NCBI GenBank assembly: GCA_036264355.1
Contig: DATARD010000360.1
Location: 1-19,124, forward strand
DNA: 19,124 nucleotides
Direction of reading: 5' to 3'
DNA from: UBA5704 sp036264355
Lineage (GTDB): Bacteria > Acidobacteriota > Thermoanaerobaculia > Multivoradales > UBA5704
Position numbers and translations under genes: made by a program. Below the pieces are notes generated by a model that worked only from the letters and a program-made list of their open reading frames with translations, had not been told where the DNA came from and did no database searches. Position 1 is the first letter of the stretch, and each line of letters starts with the position of its first letter. Of the stretch, positions 1 through 6,697 are shown in pieces.

Positions 1-1
1 G

Positions 2-454
2 GTCCTCGACAGCAGCGAGTGGTCCATCCACGAGATCCGCACCCATGTCTACCGCGAGTTCTCGGGCTCGCGGACCGAGCCGGGGATGGTCGTCTCGCTG
101 GTCAGCTTCGGCTTCAAGCACGGGATCCCCTACGGCACCGACCTGCTGTTCGACGTCCGCTTCCTCGCCAATCCGCACTTCGTGCCGGGCCTGCGCGCCC
201 AGACCGGGCAGGACGCGCCGGTGCAGGAGTATCTCGACCAGCAGCCCGACTTCCCGGAGCTCCTCGACCGGCTGACCGATCTCCTCCTGTTTCTCCTGCC
301 GCGCTACCGGCGGGAGAACCGCAGCTATGTCTCGGTCGCGGTGGGCTGCACCGGCGGCCACCACCGCTCGGTCGCGGTCTGCGAGCGGCTCAAGGCCCGT
401 CTGGAAGGGCAGGGCTGGCCGGCGCGCGTCATCCACCGCGACATCAGCAGATAA
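2..454 (+). CDS. rapZ: RapZ-family RNase adapter / P-loop protein, C-terminal part (5' truncated by window)
   Basis: The reading frame is open from base 2 and ends at TAA 452-454, giving about 150 residues of the C-terminal domain. Recognisable family motifs are SFGFKHGIPYGTDLLFDVRF, then NPHF and a TG near the middle, and near the end GCTGGHHRSVAVCE. The last is the conserved RapZ/YvcJ C-terminal block. The N-terminal P-loop NTPase domain lies outside the window. In Escherichia coli RapZ delivers the small RNA GlmZ to RNase E and so tunes amino-sugar synthesis; in most other phyla the role is not settled. It stands just upstream of EIIA-Man, HPr and Enzyme I, a context in which hprK is often the gene before rapZ. 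An 81-bp gap separates it from the EIIA gene, so co-transcription is likely but not proven. Family assignment is very secure; the exact function in this host is inference. Confidence 0.95.
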   Translation, partial: VLDSSEWSIHEIRTHVYREFSGSRTEPGMVVSLVSFGFKHGIPYGTDLLFDVRFLANPHFVPGLRAQTGQDAPVQEYLDQQPDFPELLDRLTDLLLFLLPRYRRENRSYVSVAVGCTGGHHRSVAVCERLKARLEGQGWPARVIHRDISR

Positions 455-475
455 TCCATAAAATCGGGCAGTTCG

Positions 476-504
476 TTTACCATGGAAGTTTGAGGCTGTG
501 GAAT
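476..504 (+). promoter_or_regulatory. weak candidate promoter before the PTS genes
   Basis: TTTACC (476-481) and TGGAAT (499-504) are separated by 17 bp; each matches the sigma-70 consensus at four of six positions. The start point would be near 511, giving a leader of about 25 nt that contains a five-bp hairpin (510-514 with 520-524). It is a weak match that could arise by chance; transcription from upstream of rapZ is the alternative. Confidence 0.25.
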
Positions 505-535
505 TGTCGCCCGCTCTGCGCGGGTTGGGGAAACG

Positions 536-979
536 ATGATCGGAAAGCTGATCTTGACGCATGGTGGCCTGGCGCGGGAGCTTCTCGCCGCGGCGCAGGT
601 CATCTCCGGCCGGCTGGCCGGTATCGAGGCGCTGTCTCTCGATTGGAACGACACCTTCGACGAAGCCCGGGCGAAAGTCCGCGCCGCGCTCGAACGTCTG
701 GATGAAGGGCAGGGAGTGCTGATCCTGACCGACATGTACGGCGGCACCCCGACCAATGTGGCCGTCACCTTTCTCGAGCTCGGCCATGTCGAGGTGCTGA
801 CCGGAGTGAACCTGCCGATGGTTCTCCGGCTTGCCTGCCAGCAGACGGGAGAGCCGCTGGACCTGGAGCAGATGGCGTATTGGCTCCAGGGCAAAGCCCG
901 GGGGAGCCTGTGCCTGGGGAGCGACATGCAACCGGGAAAGAAGTGCGGGCCGCCGGTTCCCGTGGAGGCCAAGCGATGA
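536..979 (+). CDS. PTS mannose-family EIIA domain protein (single domain)
   Basis: A 147-residue protein of the EIIA-Man fold, which accepts phosphate from HPr on a histidine. It starts with MIGKLILTHGGLA, placing the phosphorylatable His at residue 9, and carries the family signature DMYGGTPTN in the middle. The family domain is about 130 residues; the tail after YWLQGKARG is extra and ends in a basic, proline-containing stretch. No EIIB or EIIC domain is fused or adjacent, so it is more likely a signalling or regulatory EIIA than part of a sugar permease. Its TGA overlaps the ATG of the HPr gene (ATGA, 976-979), indicating translational coupling. Only a poor G-rich ribosome site precedes the ATG. 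The family is secure; the regulated target is unknown. Confidence 0.92.
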   Translation: MIGKLILTHGGLARELLAAAQVISGRLAGIEALSLDWNDTFDEARAKVRAALERLDEGQGVLILTDMYGGTPTNVAVTFLELGHVEVLTGVNLPMVLRLACQQTGEPLDLEQMAYWLQGKARGSLCLGSDMQPGKKCGPPVPVEAKR

Positions 980-1245
980 TCGAGCGCGAGGTGGAGATCG
1001 TCAACCGGCTGGGTCTGCACGCCCGCGCGGCGGCCAAGCTGGTCCACACCTCCGGCGCCTATCAGAGCCGGGTGACCGTGATCAGAGAAGGGGAAGAGGT
1101 GGACGCCAAGAGCATCCTCGGCATTCTCCTCCTGGCGGCGGGGCAGGGGAGCCAGCTCACCATCCGCTGCCAGGGCCCCGACGAGGAGGAGGCCCTGGGG
1201 GCCGTGGCCACCTTGATCGCCAACCGATTTGACGAGGAGAGTTGA
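976..1245 (+). CDS. ptsH: HPr phosphocarrier protein with both His15 and Ser46
   Basis: An 89-residue HPr that carries phosphate from Enzyme I to EIIA domains. The active-site segment NRLGLHARAAAKLV puts the phospho-histidine at residue 15. The regulatory segment DAKSILGIL puts a serine exactly at residue 46, the site phosphorylated by HPr kinase in organisms that have one. The start chosen is ATG 976, which overlaps the EIIA stop and is preceded by GGAGG at 964-968 with seven-base spacing. A longer frame beginning at 880 would add residues not found in HPr and would lie inside the EIIA gene. It is followed directly by Enzyme I, whose ATG abuts the HPr TGA. Ser46 implies an HprK, probably encoded upstream of rapZ outside this window (inference). 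Confidence 0.95.
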   Translation: MIEREVEIVNRLGLHARAAAKLVHTSGAYQSRVTVIREGEEVDAKSILGILLLAAGQGSQLTIRCQGPDEEEALGAVATLIANRFDEES

Positions 1246-3036
1246 ATGCAGCAACCCGAGATGCAGATCCTGAAGGGCCTGGGCGTCTCCGGAGGGATCG
1301 CCATCGGCCGCGCGGTCGTCATCGAGACCCGGGGACCCGACATCTTTCGCATCCACCTGCTGCCCGAGCATCTCGAAGCCGAGGTGGCACGGCTGCACAA
1401 AGGCGCGTCGCATGCCAAGTCGGAGCTCCAGCGGACGCGTACCAAGGCCGGCGAGACCCTGGGAAGCGATCTCGCCGCGATCTTCGACGCCCACGTCCTC
1501 CTGCTGTCGGACACCCGCTTCCTCGGCCGGGTCGAAGAGCGCATCCGCTCGCAGCAGGTCAACGCCGAGTGGGCCGTCCACAAGACCGCGGAAGAGCTCG
1601 ACGATCTGTTCTCCCAGATGGACGACGCCTACCTGCGGGAGCGCAGCGAGGACCTGACCGACGTCAGCCGCCACCTCCTGCGGAGCCTCCAGGGGATCGC
1701 GCATCACGATCTCTCGGAGGTGCCCGAGGACGTGGTGATCGTCGCCGACGACCTGACCCCGTCCGACGTGATCCGCCTCGGCCGCGAGCACGTCATCGGC
1801 TTCGCCATCGAGTCCGGCGGGCGCACCTCGCACACGGCGATCATCGCGGTCTCCCTCAACCTGCCGGTGGTCTCCGGGCTGAGCGGGGTGACCAATCTCC
1901 TCATCGACCGGGCGTCGATCATCGTCGACGGCACGACCGGGACGTTGGTCGTCCATCCGGACGCCGAGACCCTGGAGCGCTACCGGCGGCGCCAGGCGGA
2001 GCTGCGCAGCCGCGACCAGGACCTCCTGGCGACGCGCGACCTGGGCTCGATCACCCGCGACGGCGTCGAGATCCTGCTGATGGCCAACATCGACCTGCCG
2101 GAGGAGGCCAACGAAGCCTGCTGCTTCGGCGCCGCCGGCGTCGGCCTCTACCGTAGCGAGTTCCTTTACATCGAGAAGAGCCCGCACCTGCCGACCGAAG
2201 ACGAGCACGTCGAGGTCTACCGCCGGCTCATCGAGGCGGCGGCGCCGCACCCGGCGATCATCCGCACCTACGACCTCGGCGGCCGCAAGCTGGCGCGCGA
2301 GATGATGGCGACCGAAGAGGAGAACCCGGTGCTCGGCCTGCGCGGCATCCGGCTGACCCTGGCGCGGCGTGACGTCTTCCGCCCGCAGATCCGCGCGCTC
2401 TACCGCGCGGCGGTCTACGGCGACCTGTGGGTGATGCTGCCGTTGATCAGCCGCCTCGAAGAGGTGCGCGACTTCCGGGCCTTCGCCGCCGAGGTCATCG
2501 CCGAGCTCGAAGCCGAGGGGTTGCCGTTCCGGCGCGATGTCCGGCTCGGCGTCATGATCGAGGTGCCCGCTGCCGCCGTGATCGCCGACCTGCTGGCCAA
2601 AGAGGTCGACTTCTTTTCCATCGGCACGAACGACCTCATCCAGTACTCGCTGGCGGTGGACCGCAACAACGAGCACGTCGCCGAGCTCTACCAGCCCCTC
2701 CATCCGGCGATCCTGCGCATGCTCCGCTCCGTCATCGACCACGCGAAGGCGGCCGGGATCGAGGTCGGGCTGTGCGGCGAGATGGCCGCGGACCCCCGTT
2801 GCGCTCTCCTCCTGGTCGGCATGGGCCTGCGGCGCCTCTCGGTCAGCCCGCGCCGCATCCCGGAGATCAAGACGCTGATCCGCGACCTGTCCTCGGTGGA
2901 GTTGGCGGCTCTGGCGCACCAGTGCATGCAGCTCTCGACCGCCGGAGAGGTTCGCCAGCACCTCGACAGCTTCCTGGATCAATTGGATCGAGAAATCTCT
3001 CTCCGGCAGCAAGCCGGTACGTCGACCGTCCTCTGA
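1246..3036 (+). CDS. ptsI: PTS Enzyme I (phosphoenolpyruvate-protein phosphotransferase)
   Basis: A 596-residue cytosolic enzyme that takes phosphate from phosphoenolpyruvate and passes it to HPr. All landmarks are present. The N-terminal HPr-binding helical part is followed by the phospho-histidine motif GGRTSHTAIIA with His196. The C-terminal TIM barrel has RTYDLGGRK (Arg340), NPVLGLRGIRL, GVMIEVPAAA, FFSIGTNDLIQY and GLCGEMAADP with catalytic Cys510. The length is typical for the family (about 570-590). The ATG directly follows the HPr TGA, with GAGGAG at 1234-1239 as ribosome site. With the EIIA and HPr genes it forms a complete soluble phosphorelay, but no sugar-specific EIIB/EIIC is visible. 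The arrangement therefore resembles regulatory PTS clusters known from Proteobacteria. Assignment is secure. Confidence 0.97.
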   Translation: MQQPEMQILKGLGVSGGIAIGRAVVIETRGPDIFRIHLLPEHLEAEVARLHKGASHAKSELQRTRTKAGETLGSDLAAIFDAHVLLLSDTRFLGRVEERIRSQQVNAEWAVHKTAEELDDLFSQMDDAYLRERSEDLTDVSRHLLRSLQGIAHHDLSEVPEDVVIVADDLTPSDVIRLGREHVIGFAIESGGRTSHTAIIAVSLNLPVVSGLSGVTNLLIDRASIIVDGTTGTLVVHPDAETLERYRRRQAELRSRDQDLLATRDLGSITRDGVEILLMANIDLPEEANEACCFGAAGVGLYRSEFLYIEKSPHLPTEDEHVEVYRRLIEAAAPHPAIIRTYDLGGRKLAREMMATEEENPVLGLRGIRLTLARRDVFRPQIRALYRAAVYGDLWVMLPLISRLEEVRDFRAFAAEVIAELEAEGLPFRRDVRLGVMIEVPAAAVIADLLAKEVDFFSIGTNDLIQYSLAVDRNNEHVAELYQPLHPAILRMLRSVIDHAKAAGIEVGLCGEMAADPRCALLLVGMGLRRLSVSPRRIPEIKTLIRDLSSVELAALAHQCMQLSTAGEVRQHLDSFLDQLDREISLRQQAGTSTVL

Positions 3037-3048
3037 AGGGAAAACCCG

Positions 3049-3891
3049 ATGCCCAGGCTGTCCGTCTACGGTGCCTTCCTGCTCCCGCTGGCCGTCTTCA
3101 GCGGGTGCTCCACTTTGCCCCCATCGCCACCGGTGGTGAACCGGGCGGCTCCCACCGAGACCACGCCGGCGCCCGTGCCGGAAGCCGAGACGACGCCGGC
3201 CCCCTCGCCGGCTCCGCCGCTCGCAACGGAACCTGCCCAGAAGCCGCTGGGCACGCCGGGCATCACCGACGTCGTCGATCCGGGTGGTGACACCGGCACC
3301 AAGAGCCTGGTGCAGACGGCGAAGGCGGAACGGGCGCGCCGCGCTGTCGCCGGCGATTCGGTAGTGGTGATCACCGACAAGACCCTGCCGAACCTTCCCA
3401 AAGGGCAGCTCACCTATGCCGCCCCGGCCAAGAAGAAGGCCGTCGAGCCCGGCGACGCTGGGGGGGCGGACGCGGCGCACGACGAAGCGTACTGGCGTAG
3501 CCGCGCTCTCGACATCCGGACGCGTTGGAAGAAGTCGGCCGAAGAGGTGAAGGACCTGGAGCAGAGCGCTGCCGGCTGGCGCCGCCGCTTCTATGCCGAG
3601 AACGATCCGTACGCCCGGGACTCCCATATCAAGCCGGAATGGGACCGCGTCCTCGACCGGCTGGGCAAGGCGCGCGCTGAAGTCGACGCCGCCAAGAAGG
3701 AGCTCGAGGACTTCCAGGAAGAGGGGCGCCGGGCGGGCGCGCTGCCGGGTTGGTTGCGTGAAGGGACGGATCAAGAGCCGGTGGCGGAGAAGAAGAGCAA
3801 GCAGCCGGGCACGCTGGAGTCGAAGGAGCCCTCGGTCTATCAGCAGCCGGCGGAGCAGAAGCCACCAGGGGATCACGGAGCCGTGCGATGA
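3049..3891 (+). CDS. Proline-rich putative lipoprotein with charged helical C-terminal region
   Basis: A 280-residue protein I do not recognise as a named family. The N-terminus MPRLSVYGAFLLPLAVFSGCS looks like a lipoprotein signal peptide with lipid-attachment Cys20; Phe at -3 is slightly unusual. Residues about 24-70 are a Pro/Ala/Thr-rich linker with TTPAP repeats, as expected for a tether crossing the periplasm or cell wall. Residues about 145-235 are highly charged and probably helical or coiled-coil, with regularly spaced Trp and Arg residues (YWRSRAL, WKKSAEEVKDLE, GWRRRFYAEND). The C-terminal tail is again polar. AAGGG (3036-3040) precedes the ATG. It follows ptsI by 12 bp and its TGA overlaps the miaB ATG, so it is likely co-transcribed with both. 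Role unknown; an envelope-anchored structural or assembly factor is possible. Confidence 0.82.
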   Translation: MPRLSVYGAFLLPLAVFSGCSTLPPSPPVVNRAAPTETTPAPVPEAETTPAPSPAPPLATEPAQKPLGTPGITDVVDPGGDTGTKSLVQTAKAERARRAVAGDSVVVITDKTLPNLPKGQLTYAAPAKKKAVEPGDAGGADAAHDEAYWRSRALDIRTRWKKSAEEVKDLEQSAAGWRRRFYAENDPYARDSHIKPEWDRVLDRLGKARAEVDAAKKELEDFQEEGRRAGALPGWLREGTDQEPVAEKKSKQPGTLESKEPSVYQQPAEQKPPGDHGAVR

Positions 3892-5240
3892 GCAGCAATC
3901 CCATTTGGCCTGTTCGGCCCGTTCCGACACCGCGCCGCGTCTACATCGAGACCTGGGGCTGCCAGATGAACGAGCTGGACAGCCAACGCATGACCGGCCA
4001 GCTCATGCAGCAGGGCGTCCTGCCCACACGCGAGCCCGAGGATGCCGACATCATCCTGCTCAACTCATGCAGCGTGCGGGAGAAGGCGGAGCAGAAAGTC
4101 TACTCGCGCCTCGGCGAGTACCGCCTGTTCAAGCGGGCCAAGGCGGACCTGCTCATCGGGCTGTGCGGCTGCGTGGCGCAACAGGAAGGGGAGAAGGCGC
4201 TCCGGCGCGTCCCGGACCTCGACTTCGTGCTGGGGCCGGCACGGGTCGGTGAGCTCAACGACGTCATCGCCCGCCGCCGGGCAGGGGAGCGGATCGTCGC
4301 CGTCGGCTTCCCCGAGGAACGGCACTACGACTTCGACGCAGTGTCCCGCCACGGCGAGTACAAGGGCATGGTCACCATCATCGAGGGGTGCAACAAGATC
4401 TGCACCTTCTGCATCGTCCCCCAGACCCGGGGACCGGAGCGCAGCCGCCCGCTCGCCGAGATCCTGGCAGAGGTCCGCCACCTTCTGGACTACGGTTTTC
4501 AGGAGATCGAGCTACTGGGGCAGACGGTGAACCATTGGCGGGAGCCCGGTGGCGATCTGGACTTCGCCGACCTCCTGCAAGCGGTGGCGGTCCTGCCCGG
4601 CCTGCGCCGGCTGCGCTTCGTCACCTCGTTCCCGCGCGACTTCACGCCGCGCATGGTCGAGCAGATCGGCAAGCACGAGACGATCTGCCCCTACCTCCAC
4701 CTGCCGGTCCAGTCGGGCTCCGATGCGGTGCTGCGCCGGATGGGAAGGGGATACACCCGCGGGGAGTACCTCGATCTGGCCGCGCGGCTCCGGAGCGCCC
4801 GGCCGGGGCTCGCCCTGTCCAGCGACATCATCGTCGGCTTCCCCGGGGAGACCGAAGACGACTTCCAGCAGACCCTGGATCTCCTCGAAGAGGTCGGCTT
4901 CAGCGCAGTCTTCGCCTTCACCTACTCGCCCCGGCCCGGTACCGCCGCACCGCGCCTCAGCGGCGCTGTCGAGCCGGCGGTCGCGGCGGAACGCCTGCAA
5001 CGTCTCTTCGCCCTCCAGGAGAAGATCCAGGGCGGTCTCAACCAGGATCTGGTGGGGAAGCACTATGACGTCGTCGTGACCGGCTGGGGGAAACAGGCGG
5101 GAACCCAAACCGGGCGTACCCCCTGTCACCGGATCGTCAACTTCCAGGTGGGCGCCGAGCCGGTCCCCTTGGGAGATGTCACCCGCGTTCGCATCGCTTC
5201 AGCCCTCTCCTATAGCCTCCTCGGCGAGCGTTCCGCTTGA
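3888..5240 (+). CDS. miaB: tRNA-2-methylthio-N6-dimethylallyladenosine synthase (MiaB)
   Basis: A 450-residue radical-SAM methylthiotransferase that converts i6A37 to ms2i6A37 in tRNAs reading UNN codons. The N-terminal UPF0004 domain supplies the auxiliary cluster cysteines: Cys25 (ETWGCQMNELDSQRM), Cys61 (NSCSVREKAEQK) and Cys95 (GLCGCVAQQEG). The radical-SAM motif GCNKICTFCIVP gives Cys168, Cys172 and Cys175. TRGPERSRP and HLPVQSGSDAVLRRM are MiaB-type rather than RimO or MtaB signatures. The last roughly 65 residues form a TRAM RNA-binding domain containing GRTPCHRIVNF. Length is normal. The ATG overlaps the lipoprotein stop by four bases, with GGAG at 3877-3880. The miaA partner is not in the window. 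Assignment is secure. Confidence 0.95.
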   Translation: MSSNPIWPVRPVPTPRRVYIETWGCQMNELDSQRMTGQLMQQGVLPTREPEDADIILLNSCSVREKAEQKVYSRLGEYRLFKRAKADLLIGLCGCVAQQEGEKALRRVPDLDFVLGPARVGELNDVIARRRAGERIVAVGFPEERHYDFDAVSRHGEYKGMVTIIEGCNKICTFCIVPQTRGPERSRPLAEILAEVRHLLDYGFQEIELLGQTVNHWREPGGDLDFADLLQAVAVLPGLRRLRFVTSFPRDFTPRMVEQIGKHETICPYLHLPVQSGSDAVLRRMGRGYTRGEYLDLAARLRSARPGLALSSDIIVGFPGETEDDFQQTLDLLEEVGFSAVFAFTYSPRPGTAAPRLSGAVEPAVAAERLQRLFALQEKIQGGLNQDLVGKHYDVVVTGWGKQAGTQTGRTPCHRIVNFQVGAEPVPLGDVTRVRIASALSYSLLGERSA

Positions 5241-5254
5241 CCGGATAGATTTGC

Positions 5255-5283
5255 TTGACCTGCTGGACGCCCGACCGCAGAAT
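5255..5283 (+). promoter_or_regulatory. sigma-70-like promoter of the BFN gene, leaderless geometry
   Basis: TTGACC (5255-5260, five of six consensus bases) and CAGAAT (5278-5283, four of six) are 17 bp apart. The -10 box ends six bases before the ATG at 5290, so initiation would fall at or next to the start codon. No Shine-Dalgarno sequence precedes the ATG. It lies immediately after the miaB stop. Confidence 0.5.
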
Positions 5284-5289
5284 AGCGGT

Positions 5290-5790
5290 ATGAGCGACCC
5301 CAGTCAGGAGCTCCGCGTGGAAATCAAGGGGCTGATGCTCGACCCGGCATCGAACGTCCCGATCGTCATCCTCCGCGATACCGAGAGCCAGCTTTTCCTG
5401 CCGATCTGGATCGGCGTCTTCGAGGCGAATGCGATCGCCCTGCGCATCGAAGGCGTGGAGCCTCCCCGTCCCTTGACGCACGACCTGCTGCGGCAGGTCC
5501 TGGATCAACTGGGGGCCACCGTCGAAAAGATCGTGATCTCGGACCTCCGGGAGAGCACCTTCTTCGCCGTCATCCACCTCCGCCAGGGGGCATTGGCGGT
5601 GCCCGTCGACGCCCGGCCGAGCGACGCGATCGCTCTGGCCCTGCGCGCCAACGCGCCCATCTTCGTCCTCCGTTCCGTCCTCGACAAGGCGCAGGCAGCC
5701 GACCTGGCCACCGAGGTGAAAGACGAGGAGAAACTCAAGAAGTGGCTCGAGGAGATCAGCCCCGAGGAGCTGGGCAAGTGGACGATGTAG
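5290..5790 (+). CDS. BFN (bifunctional nuclease, DUF151) family protein
   Basis: A 166-residue protein of the BFN/DUF151 family. Diagnostic segments are the N-terminal GLMLDPASNVPIVILRD, then FLPIWIGVFEANAIA, PRPLTHDLLRQVLDQL, and VDARPSDAIALALR near residue 115. The C-terminus is a charged helix ending in PEELGKW, as is common in bacterial members. Plant homologues have nuclease activity; the bacterial role is uncertain. The start chosen is ATG 5290. An in-frame start at 5176 would lie inside miaB and add 38 residues without family similarity. There is no ribosome site, but a good promoter-like sequence ends just before the ATG, suggesting a leaderless message. It lies 49 bp after miaB, in the same direction. 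Confidence 0.9.
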   Translation: MSDPSQELRVEIKGLMLDPASNVPIVILRDTESQLFLPIWIGVFEANAIALRIEGVEPPRPLTHDLLRQVLDQLGATVEKIVISDLRESTFFAVIHLRQGALAVPVDARPSDAIALALRANAPIFVLRSVLDKAQAADLATEVKDEEKLKKWLEEISPEELGKWTM

Positions 5791-5841
5791 TCCGGACCGC
5801 TATAGCTTCCCTCTAAGTCGCTGATTTGCAGTGCTTTGCCG

Positions 5842-5865
5842 CGAATGTCGGCGCGCCGACATTCG
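5842..5865. repeat. 24-bp perfect palindrome upstream of parA
   Basis: The half-site CGAATGTCGGCG is followed immediately by its exact reverse complement, with the centre between 5853 and 5854 and no spacer. No T-run follows, so it is a poor terminator candidate. Its central ten bases CGGCGCGCCG recur at 5881-5890, 32 bp further on, close to three helical turns. Both lie just upstream of the putative parA -35 box. A dimeric repressor/activator operator or a partition-complex site are the natural readings. Confidence 0.75.
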
Positions 5866-5880
5866 TTCCCGGGGTAAGCG

Positions 5881-5890
5881 CGGCGCGCCG
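5881..5890. repeat. second copy of the 10-bp palindromic core before parA
   Basis: CGGCGCGCCG is itself palindromic and identical to the centre of the 24-bp palindrome at 5842-5865. It lies ten bases before the candidate -35 box at 5900. In GC-rich DNA such a 10-mer can occur by chance; the placement makes a paired operator plausible. Confidence 0.4.
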
Positions 5891-5899
5891 TGGTCTCCC

Positions 5900-5928
5900 T
5901 TGACGCTGCGGGGGGCTTCTCTTAGACT
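5900..5928 (+). promoter_or_regulatory. sigma-70-like promoter of parAB
   Basis: TTGACG (5900-5905, five of six) and TAGACT (5923-5928, four of six) are separated by 17 bp. The start point would be about four bases before the parA ATG at 5939, so the message would be almost leaderless. No ribosome site is visible before that ATG. Confidence 0.5.
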
Positions 5929-5938
5929 GCCGCCGTCC

Positions 5939-6697
5939 ATGATCATCGCAATCACCAATCAAAAAGGCGGGGTCGGCAAGACCACGACCACGATCAATCT
6001 GGCCGCAGCCCTGGCGAGCAAGGGCATCAAAACCCTCGTTGTCGATCTCGACCCGCAGGGGAACAGCTCCATGTCGTTCCTCGACATCCATCAGCTCAAG
6101 ATGTCCATGTACGACGCCTTGAGCGAGGACCACGTCCACCTGGCCGACATCATCCGGCCGGCGGAGAAGATCGAGAATCTGTTTCTCGCTCCGTCCACGA
6201 TCTCCCTGGCGAAGATCGAGGCGAAGCTGCTCGGCGAGCTCGACAGCCACTTCCGCCTCAAGGACGAGCTCGCCAGCGTTCAGGACGCCTACGACTACAT
6301 CATCATCGACACCCCGCCGACGCTCGGGATCATCACGGTGAATGCGCTGGTGGCGGCGACGCACGTCCTGGTGCCGATCCAGGCCAGCTACTTCGCCCTG
6401 GAAGGCACGGACGACCTGCTGGAGACGATCGACAAGATCAAGGTCCGCGCCAATCCTCAGCTCCAGATCCTCGGCGCCCTGATCACCATGTACGACAAGC
6501 GGACGCTGCTCGCCAAGGACATCTACGAGCAGATCCAGCGCGTCTTCGGCTCCCGGGTATTCGAGACGGTGATCACCAAGAGCGTCCGGCTGGAAGAGAG
6601 CCCCGCCTATCGCGAGTCGATCTTTACTTTCGCGCCGCGCTCCACAGGGGCCTATGAATATTACCGGCTGTCGGAAGAGGTGCTGAGCCGTGTCTGA
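5939..6697 (+). CDS. parA: ParA/Soj-family partition ATPase
   Basis: A 252-residue ParA-type ATPase that, with ParB, segregates DNA by a nucleoid-bound gradient. The deviant Walker A motif NQKGGVGKTTTT gives signature Lys9 and catalytic Lys14. VVDLDPQG (Asp38) is the A' motif and YIIIDTPPT (Asp124) is Walker B. Further family segments are VLVPIQASYFALEG and the C-terminal TGAYEYYRLSEEVL. There is no N-terminal DNA-binding extension, so it is the short chromosomal/Soj type. The ATG at 5939 fits the family N-terminus exactly; the in-frame start at 5831 would translate through the palindrome. parB overlaps it by eight bases. The upstream palindromes suggest control of this operon, but the short ParA has no operator-binding domain, so another protein would bind them. 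Confidence 0.95.
   Translation: MIIAITNQKGGVGKTTTTINLAAALASKGIKTLVVDLDPQGNSSMSFLDIHQLKMSMYDALSEDHVHLADIIRPAEKIENLFLAPSTISLAKIEAKLLGELDSHFRLKDELASVQDAYDYIIIDTPPTLGIITVNALVAATHVLVPIQASYFALEGTDDLLETIDKIKVRANPQLQILGALITMYDKRTLLAKDIYEQIQRVFGSRVFETVITKSVRLEESPAYRESIFTFAPRSTGAYEYYRLSEEVLSRV

Noticed and set aside
325..3930. 1201-codon open frame on the minus strand
   Set aside because: It is antisense to rapZ, EIIA, HPr, ptsI and the lipoprotein, all of which have strong family motifs. Its translation is low-complexity, Arg/Asp/Gly/Leu-rich, as expected for a GC-bias shadow frame.
5831..5938. N-terminal extension of parA
   Set aside because: It would translate the palindrome and promoter; ParA proteins of this class begin at the residues just before NQKGGVGKT.
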